A stretch of DNA of 36,562 nucleotides, taken from contig JACPII010000104.1 in the NCBI GenBank assembly GCA_016188175.1, positions 1 through 36,562 of the forward strand. The letters are read 5' to 3'. This DNA comes from Candidatus Woesearchaeota archaeon. GTDB lineage: Archaea; Nanobdellota; Nanobdellia; Woesearchaeales; JACPBV01. A program made the position numbers and the translations under genes. Positions 18,013-26,467 of the stretch are shown here, in pieces. Each line of letters begins with the position of its first letter. Position 1 is the stretch's first letter. The notes beneath the pieces were generated by a model. It was not told the DNA's origin, did not search any database, and saw only the letters and a list, made by a program, of their open reading frames with translations.

Positions 18013-18969
18013 TCAATAATACCCGATCATCACTTCTTCAAAGAGGAGCATTGTCTCGTAATCCTTGAGTATGTTTGAGAATTTTGACCTTAGCTCCCTC
18101 ATCAATTCATGCAGTTCATTCCTATTGCGGAGCATGGCTTCAAACTCAAGGTCGCTTGCCCCTATCGCTTTGGTGATATAGATGACGTTTGGATGGAATC
18201 TCAGATAGGTGGTGAGCTTCGCCATGAGCTTCTTTGTCGTATTTTCCAGGAAGAGGAAGACTTTGTAATGCTCGTAACCAAGCAATTTCGTATCGAGCTT
18301 TGCCCTGAACCCGAGGATGACGCAGGATTTTATCAGCCTGTTTATCCTGTATTTCGCTGCGTTCGGGGTCAGGTTTACCTTTTTTGCGACTTCTATCAAG
18401 GGCAGCCTTGCGTCAGGGGAAAGGACTTTCAGAAGGTTTAGGTCGGTCGGGTCAACGTCAACCGTTCCTGCGCCGCCAAGAACCATTTCTGAGAAGTCAT
18501 CAGTTCCAAAGAGATAATTGTGCCGGAAGTGGTATATTTTTGTAGCGATAGAAACGCTCCTCTCCGCAAGGTAATCTCCATACTTATAAGTAAGGCTGTC
18601 ATAAACCTCTTCCAGCTCATGGATGCTTTTAACATACACCGCAAATACAAGGTTCCATCTATTGTCGATGGTATACAGCCACCCAATCGATCGAGTTTGC
18701 TTGCAGTATTGGATGATCTCCTCTTCCTTGCGGGGGTCAATTTTCTGAAACCGCAAAAATATCCTGCAAAACAAGAAGCCAAGCTTGGAAACGTCAATGA
18801 CCGTATAAAATCCGCCAATAACCCCTTTATTGACGAGTTGATTGAGCCGGTAGTTGACAATATCCCTCGATAAGCCAACTTTTTTTGCTATCTGCGAGAT
18901 GCTTTGCCGGCTGTTGCTGTCAAGCTCGAAAAGTATCCTCTTGTCCTTTACGGTTAATTTTACCCCCAT
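18013..18969 (-). CDS. Lrp/AsnC-family transcriptional regulator with two HTH/RAM-like modules
   Basis: 318 aa; LTVKDKRILFELDSNSRQSISQIAKKVGLSRDIVNYRLNQLVNKGVI and LLKVLSPDARLPLIEVAKKVNLTPNAAKYRINRLIKSCVI. Confidence 0.88.
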   Translation of the reverse strand: MGVKLTVKDKRILFELDSNSRQSISQIAKKVGLSRDIVNYRLNQLVNKGVIGGFYTVIDVSKLGFLFCRIFLRFQKIDPRKEEEIIQYCKQTRSIGWLYTIDNRWNLVFAVYVKSIHELEEVYDSLTYKYGDYLAERSVSIATKIYHFRHNYLFGTDDFSEMVLGGAGTVDVDPTDLNLLKVLSPDARLPLIEVAKKVNLTPNAAKYRINRLIKSCVILGFRAKLDTKLLGYEHYKVFLFLENTTKKLMAKLTTYLRFHPNVIYITKAIGASDLEFEAMLRNRNELHELMRELRSKFSNILKDYETMLLFEEVMIGYY

Positions 18970-19064
18970 TATTACATAAAACGTGTTATTTATTATATAA
19001 ATTTTTCGGAATTATGGAATTTTTACATGAAAGGTTTATAATATGGTTTCTGCGTTCCAAATTC

Positions 19065-19919
19065 ATGGGGCGCCATTCCGTCGTAGGCATCTTAGGAAAA
19101 AGAAACTCGCATGGCAAATATCTGACTGTTGAATGCAAGGACCGGGTTGACCATCTCGTTGACCTGATCAGGAAAGAAGAGATAAGGCCTGATTCGGTCG
19201 TTTTTTCCGGAGGGAGGAGCGGTTCCAAATGTATGTTTTCCGAAGCCGGCCTCATGAAAGACTATTTCGAAGGGCAAGTTGATTTTCCTTCTGATAGGAT
19301 CTATGTTGACACTGAGGCAAGAGACACCCGGGAGAACATTGCCAATATTGCAGGCTATATCCGGAGGATGGGTATTCCCGGGGAAGAGATTGATTTTGCC
19401 CTTTGCTCGTCAGATTACCATCTGCGGCGCATCGAGAAAGTTGACAACAGTGTCAGGGCTGAGTCGTGCCTTGTTCCTGCGTATGAATTAGGGATAAAAA
19501 ATATTCGCTATTTGCCAGCCCCCTACACGTTCCGCGATTCAAAAGATCCGCTGCAAAGGCTCCAGGCAAACTTGTATGAAGTGGGGCATGATTTAACCGT
19601 CACTCAGATACTTATGAAGCACGCAGGACTGCATGAAGGCGCAGGCATACCTCCAGACGCTGCACAGGAGTTTCAAGCCGGGCTGCTGAGGATATCAGAA
19701 AATCTTCATTTTGACAGGTTAACGCCTGAAGAGCAGCGCGTTGAATATGTAGGGCTGCAGGCGCTGGCGTTGCTCTCTCCCTGGAACCTGTTTCTAAGCA
19801 CCCTTTCCCGCCAGCCGGCCCTAAATCAGGACAACAGAAACGTCCTTGGGGGCGGTGTCCAACTTTTCGATCATGCTGTCAAGCTGCTAAAGGGGCTTGA
19901 TCCCGATGAGGCGGCTTAG
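19065..19919 (+). CDS. DUF218/YdcF-like protein
   Basis: VVGILGKRNSHGKYLT...VVFSGGRSG...VDTEARDTRENIAN...ALCSSDYHLRRI. The track start (18885) overlaps the Lrp gene; ATG 19065 lies ~26 nt after a TATA-like GTTTATAATAT (19034-19044). ATG 19014 is an alternative. Confidence 0.65.
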   Translation: MGRHSVVGILGKRNSHGKYLTVECKDRVDHLVDLIRKEEIRPDSVVFSGGRSGSKCMFSEAGLMKDYFEGQVDFPSDRIYVDTEARDTRENIANIAGYIRRMGIPGEEIDFALCSSDYHLRRIEKVDNSVRAESCLVPAYELGIKNIRYLPAPYTFRDSKDPLQRLQANLYEVGHDLTVTQILMKHAGLHEGAGIPPDAAQEFQAGLLRISENLHFDRLTPEEQRVEYVGLQALALLSPWNLFLSTLSRQPALNQDNRNVLGGGVQLFDHAVKLLKGLDPDEAA

Positions 19920-19976
19920 CCCGATGACAGCAAAAGTTCTCGTCGGGAAAGTGACTCAACAAACGGCCAGGAAAAG

Positions 19977-20912
19977 ATGAGTATCGAAAATACTATTCGA
20001 TGTATCTTGAGGGAGAAAGTGCTGCCTTCCCATAAGGAGAAGCAGTTAACTGAGCGGGGAATGATTTATGTGGCCCAAGGCGTAAACCTTGATGAGGCGC
20101 TTGGAGGAAATAAACCGAAGGAAATTGTGTTCTGCCCACACCAGGATGATGCAGAGATTGGGATTGGTCCGTATCTTGCCAAATATTACCATGCTAAAGG
20201 ATTTTTATTTGTCTACCACACGAACGGTGTCGGGGGCCTTATCCGGGATGCTGCCTCAAGGGAAAGGGCTTTACAGCTTTTTGGGAAGGAGCCAAACGAG
20301 ATAGTTCCTGAGGAGCTCGTGCAAAGGAGAAGGGAGCAGGCAGAGAAAGCGATGGAATTTTTCCAAGTTCCCGCGGGAATTTTTCTTGGTTATGACAGCA
20401 TCAAAAAAGGCCACGCTAGGGAAAGGGAAGCCTCGATTGAAACGGTTGCCCTTCTGCTCAATGCCATCAAACCGGAAAAGATATTCATACCGCAGCCGTT
20501 TGACCAGCACTTAACACACCGGATTGCAACGTATATTTGCGGTTGTGCAGCTGCCCGTGCATCCTGGGACGGTGAAATTCTTGGTTATTCGGTATGGGGG
20601 CCGGTACCCTATGATGTCCCTACCCAAGACGAATTTTTTGAGGAAGGATACGTTGACATGATGAGGGCAGCCATACACTTGCATAAGACTGAGATGGTGA
20701 AAAATTATGGAGAGGCCAAAGCGTGCATGATGAGGATGGACGCGATCGCAACGGTAAACAAGCCCGATGCTCTTTCTGAAAGATACCTTATGCGGAACAT
20801 GAAGCTCGGTCACCTCAAAGGAATGACCAGACAAGGGGTACGGGATTCCATCGCTTCCTGCATCCATGACAAAAAGATGGCAAATGAATTTTTAGAGAAT
20901 TGTGATAAATAA
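19977..20912 (+). CDS. PIG-L/LmbE-family deacetylase
   Basis: 311 aa; IVFCPHQDDAEIGIG (variant of HPDDxxxG), RRREQAEKAMEFF, QPFDQHLTH. Confidence 0.8.
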   Translation: MSIENTIRCILREKVLPSHKEKQLTERGMIYVAQGVNLDEALGGNKPKEIVFCPHQDDAEIGIGPYLAKYYHAKGFLFVYHTNGVGGLIRDAASRERALQLFGKEPNEIVPEELVQRRREQAEKAMEFFQVPAGIFLGYDSIKKGHAREREASIETVALLLNAIKPEKIFIPQPFDQHLTHRIATYICGCAAARASWDGEILGYSVWGPVPYDVPTQDEFFEEGYVDMMRAAIHLHKTEMVKNYGEAKACMMRMDAIATVNKPDALSERYLMRNMKLGHLKGMTRQGVRDSIASCIHDKKMANEFLENCDK

Positions 20913-20952
20913 TTTTTCAGGTATGGGATATCAACGGACGGAGGCTGAGAAC

Positions 20953-21915
20953 ATGGGATTTAAAGTTTTGATAACGGAAGATTTTGAGCGGATGAGCGAA
21001 GCCGCTGCAAGGATTTTAATTCCGCAGATGAGGGCTACTACGGTTGGTGAGGGGCGTAATTTTAACCTGGGATTAGCAACAGGAAATTCGCCGACCGGAT
21101 TGTACGCGAGAATTGCCGAGCGCCAGGGTATGTTTGAGGCTGCAAAAATAAAAACCTGGAGTTTGGATGAATATGCGGGGCTGCCTGGAGAACATGCGTC
21201 AGCACGAGCGCTGCATCCCGAAAGTTATGCCTATTTCATGATTCAAAACCTCTTCGGGAAATTGAACCATCCCTTTGCAAGGACGCACATTCCGCCCGGC
21301 ACTGAAATAGACCAAAAGAGGCTGGAAGAGGCAATTGCAGAAGCAGGAGAGACGGTCACGTTTGAGGGAAGCGATAATGGGAAGGCAGTGGTTATTTCGC
21401 CCTCATGCACTGTCCCTTACCTTAGTTTTATCAGAGACCAGCTGATGGCGTCTTATGTTAAGGGAATTGCAGATGCCGGAGGCATTGACTCGTGGGTTGT
21501 TGGCGTCGGCGGAAGAGGGCATATCGCATTCCATGAAAGTGGGATTCCCCTGGGACATCAAATTTTGCTTGTTAGGCTGGATGACAACACCGTTGAAAAT
21601 GCCGTTAAGGATGGCCATTTCAAGACCAAAGAAGACTCACCGAGGTATGCTCTTTCCATGGGCGCTGGGGGAGTTGTTGAGCAGTCAAAGAATGTTTTGC
21701 TATTAGCCTATGGGGCTCGAAAAACCGGGCCGATTGCTGAATCGTTGTTAGGCCCAGAGACATCCAGTGTACCGATATCCATCCTTCAGCGTTATGCATC
21801 CCAAACAGGTAGGAATGCGACATATATCCTCGATGAGATTGCGGCCGGGGGGATATTGGGGAATGAAGCAAAATTGAGTGAGAAAGGAATTTCCGTGAAG
21901 GATATCAGGGCTTAG
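20953..21915 (+). CDS. Glucosamine-6-phosphate deaminase/isomerase family (NagB-like)
   Basis: LGLATGNSPTGLYARI, WSLDEYAGL, HPESYAYFM, GVGGRGHIAFHE. The track start is GTG 20902; ATG 20953 has SD GGAGG 8 nt upstream and is preferred. Confidence 0.85.
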   Translation: MGFKVLITEDFERMSEAAARILIPQMRATTVGEGRNFNLGLATGNSPTGLYARIAERQGMFEAAKIKTWSLDEYAGLPGEHASARALHPESYAYFMIQNLFGKLNHPFARTHIPPGTEIDQKRLEEAIAEAGETVTFEGSDNGKAVVISPSCTVPYLSFIRDQLMASYVKGIADAGGIDSWVVGVGGRGHIAFHESGIPLGHQILLVRLDDNTVENAVKDGHFKTKEDSPRYALSMGAGGVVEQSKNVLLLAYGARKTGPIAESLLGPETSSVPISILQRYASQTGRNATYILDEIAAGGILGNEAKLSEKGISVKDIRA

Positions 21916-21985
21916 AGCTATCCACCGGGGCGGGTCATGATTTCGGACAGGATCAATTGAAGGTAAACCAACTTCAAGGCTATAC

Positions 21986-22948
21986 ATGGCAGAGTCCCCG
22001 AACAATGAACGGCTGGTGTACCATAACGGATCGTTAGTCCCTGAGGCGCAAGCCCGGCTGTCAATTTATGACTCGGCGATTGCGACTGGCGAAAAGGTTG
22101 TAGAAGTTTCACGGACGTTTGCGCATAAGATTTACGGGCTTGACACTCACCTTGAAAGGCTGTTTTCCAACCTGCAATTGCTTCGGATCGACCCAGGTTT
22201 GAGCAAAAGAGAGATGGAAGAAGCGACTTATGAAACCCTTCAAAGAAATTTAACTACGCAGCCAAAAAGCGTCGATTGGCAGGTTCTCCATTATATATCG
22301 CGAGGTCCAGCAGCACATTTTGGGATTGTTCCTGAAGGCCAGATTTATCCAACTGTCCTCATCCAATGCATTCCCCTCGTAAACCGTTTGGGAAAGATGG
22401 CAAAACGGTACACCGAAGGCGCAGACCTGGTTGTCGTTGACCAACGGTTAGTCCCTTCTGAAGTCATCCCTGCCCAATTAAAAAGCAGCGGGAGGATGGA
22501 CCATATCATCGGGCGGCTCCAGGCAAATGCGATAAAACCGGGCTCTATTGGTGTTCTTTTAGGCCAGGATGGCTATGTGGCTGAAGGGACAGGCTCCAGC
22601 CTTTTTATCGTAACGTCCGGGAAAATCCAAACAGCCCCCTCATCTCGTGTTCTCGATGGCGTTACAAGAGGAATGATCTTTTCGATTGCGAAAGATCTGG
22701 AAATAACCATAGAAGAGGCAGACTTTACCCCCGAAGAGGCTGCCCGGGCCGATGAGATGTTCATCACTTCAACGGTCATCTGCCAGGTGCATGCGCGTTC
22801 GTTCAATAATCAACTCGTCAACGGAGGCAGGATCGGGCCACTTTCAAAGCTTGTGAGAAAGGCTTTTTCAGAAAAAGTCGGGCTTGATTTTGCCCAGCAA
22901 GCCCTCGATTATGGGAAATTTCTCCGGGAAAATGGCCCCATCACATGA
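21986..22948 (+). CDS. Class-IV PLP aminotransferase (branched-chain aminotransferase / aminodeoxychorismate lyase superfamily)
   Basis: 320 aa; YHNGSLVPEAQARLSIYDSAI, LDTHLERLFSN, EGTGSSLFIVTSGKIQTAPSSRVLDGVTR, ADEMFITSTV. Confidence 0.83.
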   Translation: MAESPNNERLVYHNGSLVPEAQARLSIYDSAIATGEKVVEVSRTFAHKIYGLDTHLERLFSNLQLLRIDPGLSKREMEEATYETLQRNLTTQPKSVDWQVLHYISRGPAAHFGIVPEGQIYPTVLIQCIPLVNRLGKMAKRYTEGADLVVVDQRLVPSEVIPAQLKSSGRMDHIIGRLQANAIKPGSIGVLLGQDGYVAEGTGSSLFIVTSGKIQTAPSSRVLDGVTRGMIFSIAKDLEITIEEADFTPEEAARADEMFITSTVICQVHARSFNNQLVNGGRIGPLSKLVRKAFSEKVGLDFAQQALDYGKFLRENGPIT

Positions 22949-23661
22949 AATCGGAACCCTGGATTGACAGCATTATTGGCCATTCTTTAGGTTTAACTGC
23001 TAATATACAACCCCTTTATCGGGATAGGGCTGATGCCGGGGAACAACTTGCTGAATTGGTTCTGGGACAGGGTTATGTGAATCCTGTCTTGATAGCGGTC
23101 CCGATGGGCGGTATTCCTGTAGCATTGGCTATGCGGGATTGTTTGAAACAGCAGCTGTATTTTTCGTTTGCCGCCAAAATACCATTTTCAGAGGATAGTG
23201 ATTACCGGTTCGGGATGGGCGCTGTTGCACAGGGCGTTGTTGCCCTAAACGATGAGTTGGTTGAAGTTTTGAAGTTAAGCAAACCTGATTTTTCTTCCGA
23301 ACAAGGGATTTTACGGGCAACAGAAAAATTAAAAAGAACGATGAGGGAACTGAAAGAATACACGTTGCCGCTTCCCGACCTGGAGGGAAAGACGGCGATC
23401 CTAATTGATGATGGCCTGGCCACGGGGTATACTGCCCTTGCTGCTGCTTTCCCCTTGAGGCTATTAAGGCCAAGGCGATTAGTTGTTGCATCCCCAGTTA
23501 TGAGCGATGAGGCATGCAAACGGTTGGAGCAGAATGGAATTGAGTATGCTGCGTGCCATAAAAGAGGTGAACCGGCAATCCTTATTGACCATTTTTACTC
23601 TTCATTTCCTAAAGTTTCGGTGTCGGATGCAATAAAGATGGTATGGCAAAGCCGGCTTTAA
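22945..23661 (+). CDS. Type-I phosphoribosyltransferase-domain protein (COG1926-like)
   Basis: 238 aa; YRDRADAGEQLAELV, VPMGGIPVA, MGAVAQGVVALND, PRPP-type AILIDDGLATGYTA; 4-nt ATGA overlap with the aminotransferase. Confidence 0.8.
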   Translation: MKSEPWIDSIIGHSLGLTANIQPLYRDRADAGEQLAELVLGQGYVNPVLIAVPMGGIPVALAMRDCLKQQLYFSFAAKIPFSEDSDYRFGMGAVAQGVVALNDELVEVLKLSKPDFSSEQGILRATEKLKRTMRELKEYTLPLPDLEGKTAILIDDGLATGYTALAAAFPLRLLRPRRLVVASPVMSDEACKRLEQNGIEYAACHKRGEPAILIDHFYSSFPKVSVSDAIKMVWQSRL

Positions 23662-23779
23662 TCCCCATCTTTAGGCTCGTGATAGAATCATTGTCGGCCC
23701 ACCTCATCCAGAAGACGATTGGATAAAGGCAAATGGTATATATGAATATTAGGATTGTGCCTTTTTTGATAAAGAGGTT

Positions 23780-25228
23780 TTAGTAACTCTTCCCCCACAA
23801 CACATTAAACTTTGCCTGCTTTCCGCATCCGACGCAGGTTCCGGTGACCAGCTTTCCACCAAAAGGGATGTTTCTTGAGCCGGCACCTCCGGTTTTCTCT
23901 TTGATTTCTGCTTCACAATCCCCAGAGCCGCAGAACAATGCTTTGACGAGCTTTTTTTCTTCAATCGCTTTGGAGAACTGCTCCATCGTCTTCACTTCAA
24001 TGATGTTTTCTTCAAGGACCCTTTTTGAGCGCTTGAGCAAGTTTGATTGGATGTCCTCAAGGATGGCTTCGACCCTTTTGGGAATGTCTTTGAGATGAAC
24101 GTTCTCTTTTTTCATGGTATCCCTTCGGAATAAAACAGCCTGGCTTTTCTCAAGGTCCTTTGGGCCAATCTCGATGCGTATCGGAACTCCTTTCAGTTCC
24201 CATTCATTAAACTTCCACCCGGGGTTGTATTCATCCCTGTCGTCGAGGAAGACGGAGAAAGTGCCAGCAAGCTTGTCTTTAATATCTCTTGCTTCCTTCA
24301 GCACCTTGTCTTTTGAATCCCTGAAAAGGATAGGGACAATCACTGCCTGGAGGGGGGCCAGCCTGGGAGGAAGGACCAAACCTTTATCGTCCCCATGCAC
24401 CAAGATGAGGACGCCGATCATCCTCGTCGTTATAGCCCATGTGTTTTGGTAAACGAACTGTTCCTGCCCATTGTTATCAAGGAATTTAATCCCGAACGCC
24501 TTTGCAAAGTTCTGGCCGTCGTGGTGAGAGTCAGGACCCTGGATGGCTTTTCCGTTCGGTAGGAAAATCTCGATGGAAAGGGTGTAATCGGCCCCGGCAA
24601 ACTTCTCGTGGTCTGTCTTTTTTCCCTTTACACCTTCTATGGAGAAATGTTCTTTTAATACGCCGTCATACATATTGAGGATATCAAGGCACTCTTTTTC
24701 TGCCTCTTCCTTCGTTGCGAAGCAGGTATGCCCTTCGTTCCAGAGGAATTCCCTTGTCCTCAGGAAGGGGACGGGGTGTTTGAACTCCCATCGTACGACA
24801 TTGTTCCATTGGTTGAGTTTAAGCGGCAAATCTCTCCATGACCGTATCCATTTTGCGTAGCTCTCATACATGATCGTTTCGGACGTTGGGCGGATGGCAA
24901 GGCGCTCATCAAGCTTTGTTGAGCCTGCTTCGGTGACCCATGCAACTTCAGGGGAAAAACCTTTTACGTGGGCCTGCTCTTTCCTCAGAAGCTTTTCCGG
25001 GATGAAAAGGGGAAAGTAGGCATTCTTTACGCCCATCGCCTTTAATTTGGTGTCGACAGCCTGCTGAATCTTCTCCCAGATGGCATAAGCATAAGGCTTT
25101 AGGATGATGCAGCCCGAAACGCTCGAGTAGTCCGCCAAATCAGCCTTTTGGATGATTTCTGTATACCAAGCCGACATGTCGCCAGTCTTTTTTGCCGTTA
25201 AGCCTAGAGACGTTTCTTTTTTCTCCAT
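23780..25228 (-). CDS. proS: Prolyl-tRNA synthetase, archaeal/eukaryal type
   Basis: 482 aa; DYSSVSGCIILKPYAYAIWEKIQQ, RPTSETIMY, VRWEFKHPVPFLRTREFLWNEGHT, FRDTMKKENV-like C-terminus. Confidence 0.96.
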   Translation of the reverse strand: MEKKETSLGLTAKKTGDMSAWYTEIIQKADLADYSSVSGCIILKPYAYAIWEKIQQAVDTKLKAMGVKNAYFPLFIPEKLLRKEQAHVKGFSPEVAWVTEAGSTKLDERLAIRPTSETIMYESYAKWIRSWRDLPLKLNQWNNVVRWEFKHPVPFLRTREFLWNEGHTCFATKEEAEKECLDILNMYDGVLKEHFSIEGVKGKKTDHEKFAGADYTLSIEIFLPNGKAIQGPDSHHDGQNFAKAFGIKFLDNNGQEQFVYQNTWAITTRMIGVLILVHGDDKGLVLPPRLAPLQAVIVPILFRDSKDKVLKEARDIKDKLAGTFSVFLDDRDEYNPGWKFNEWELKGVPIRIEIGPKDLEKSQAVLFRRDTMKKENVHLKDIPKRVEAILEDIQSNLLKRSKRVLEENIIEVKTMEQFSKAIEEKKLVKALFCGSGDCEAEIKEKTGGAGSRNIPFGGKLVTGTCVGCGKQAKFNVLWGKSY

Positions 25229-25248
25229 TAGGGAAAGAATTAACAGTT

Positions 25249-25262
25249 AGGGATATATTAAG
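25249..25262 (-). promoter_or_regulatory. Putative TATA box of proS
   Basis: CCTTAATATATCC on the minus strand, ~27 nt upstream of ATG 25228. Confidence 0.45.
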
Positions 25263-25309
25263 GTTGTGAAAAGTTGTAGTAGGTTAGCCGGCTGATGGGA
25301 CATAACCAA

Positions 25310-25430
25310 GAAACCCAACAACAACAATGGGCTCGACGGTCAAATCCTCGCTACGCTCGGATTTGCCCTGCTCGGTCACCCCGGAGGGGGCAAGTCCCCC
25401 GACCTCGCCTCGCCATTGTTGTTGGGTTTC
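25310..25430. repeat. ~121-bp structured element bounded by long inverted repeats
   Basis: GAAACCCAACAACAACAATGG (25310-25330) vs CCATTGTTGTTGGGTTTC (25413-25430), complementary except for one extra 3-nt unit on the left; interior has CAAATCC/GGATTTG and GGGGG-CAAGT-CCCCC hairpins. Confidence 0.8.
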
Positions 25431-25519
25431 CCAATCGGATAAATAGGAATGTCAAAACCAAAACTTCAGGCTCCTGACTAATTACGAAAAGTTTGGGTAT
25501 ACTGCGGATTTTTGGCTCT

Positions 25520-25566
25520 ATGGATAATTCGGTGGGTTATATGGCCTTTTGAACCGAATTATCCAT
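25520..25566. terminator. Perfect 14-bp inverted repeat just downstream of atpD; candidate 3'-end structure of the ATPase operon
   Basis: ATGGATAATTCGGT (25520-25533) / ACCGAATTATCCAT (25553-25566), 19-nt loop; atpD ends at 25613 on the minus strand. Confidence 0.45.
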
Positions 25567-25612
25567 CAGATAGTCTGCCTATTTGCCATCCAAGTTACTG
25601 AACCATATATAG

Positions 25613-26263
25613 CTAAGGAGACTCTAGAATGACTGGAACAATCTCAACATCCTTCTTCTTTATCCTTTTCATCCTAAACGTGTTGTCCCTTTCCATCTCC
25701 TCAAGGCGGAACTTGATGAATTTCTGCTGGGTAAGCATCCGGGGGATGACAACATATTCGAGTGCATTGACCCGGCGTTTTGTCTTTTCAATCTCCTTGA
25801 GGAGCTTTTTCATCGCGGTTTCAATCTCTGCAACCCTCAGGGCAGCTTCGATCACTTTTTCATAGGATGATGCAGCCTCATCGACTGCTGCAGAGGTCAG
25901 GATTCCAAAACCTCTCTCCAGGGGCTGCTTTTTTACCTCACCTGACTCGACAATGGGAACTTTAACTCCCAGGATATTCTTCATTTTCAAGGAGACAGGA
26001 GGTGTTCCACTGACTGCCATCGCGATCGATGAGAGGGCAAGGTCCGATTCCAAAAGCCTTGCTTTGGTAATGGCATCAAGCGCAGGCAGATATGCATGGA
26101 GCAAATCAAAACGCAGCGACTTGGCTTTTTTCATGACACTAAAGAATTCAAAGATGAGGCCTTCTCTTTTCTTTTTTAAAAGCTTGTAGCCGGATTGGGC
26201 CAGCTTAATCTTCCTTTTTAGCTGGATGAGTTCTGACCTTGTTGGCTTGATGTTCTGGCTCAT
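25613..26263 (-). CDS. atpD: A-type ATP synthase subunit D
   Basis: 216 aa; PTRSELIQLKRKIKLAQSGYKLLKKKREGL, INALEYVVIPR-type motif (VNALEYVVIPRM). Confidence 0.95.
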   Translation of the reverse strand: MSQNIKPTRSELIQLKRKIKLAQSGYKLLKKKREGLIFEFFSVMKKAKSLRFDLLHAYLPALDAITKARLLESDLALSSIAMAVSGTPPVSLKMKNILGVKVPIVESGEVKKQPLERGFGILTSAAVDEAASSYEKVIEAALRVAEIETAMKKLLKEIEKTKRRVNALEYVVIPRMLTQQKFIKFRLEEMERDNTFRMKRIKKKDVEIVPVILESP

Positions 26264-26275
26264 GGTGTTCTATAG

Positions 26276-26381
26276 ATAATTGCGATATTTAGTTAAATTT
26301 GTCGCAATTATTTAATACTCGAATTGCGTCTGATGTGGTGGTAATTCAAACCATCACTTTTTTACCTAATCAACGCAATTC
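26276..26381. promoter_or_regulatory. Cluster of four AATTGCG half-sites forming two perfect inverted repeats upstream of atpD
   Basis: ATAATTGCGA (26276-26285)/TCGCAATTAT (26302-26311); GAATTGCGT (26321-26329)/ACGCAATTC (26373-26381). Confidence 0.6.
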
Positions 26382-26437
26382 TCCATATCAAAGGTTAGGG
26401 GCATTGAATGGTGCATCGGTTAATAAATCCCCAGCGG

Positions 26438-26455
26438 CCAAGGATGCTGCCTTGG
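26438..26455. terminator. Hairpin downstream of atpB
   Basis: CCAAGG-ATGCTG-CCTTGG, 13 nt past the atpB stop (26468). Confidence 0.35.
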
Positions 26456-26467
26456 AGCCTGAAGGGC

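Noticed and set aside
17911-23707. Shared 11-mer GCCCACCTCAT after two plus-strand genes (~17911 and ~23697)
   Set aside because: Only two copies, short, with unrelated flanks; consistent with coincidence without genome-wide support.
25370-25415. tRNA fragment reading of GACGGTCAAATCC... within the inverted-repeat element
   Set aside because: Superficially T-arm-like, but no acceptor stem, anticodon arm or consistent spacing; better explained as internal hairpins.
25295-25477. 60-aa ORF MGHNQETQQQQWARRSNPRYARIC...
   Set aside because: Its translation merely reflects the inverted-repeat element (CAA repeats and GC hairpins); not credible as a protein.
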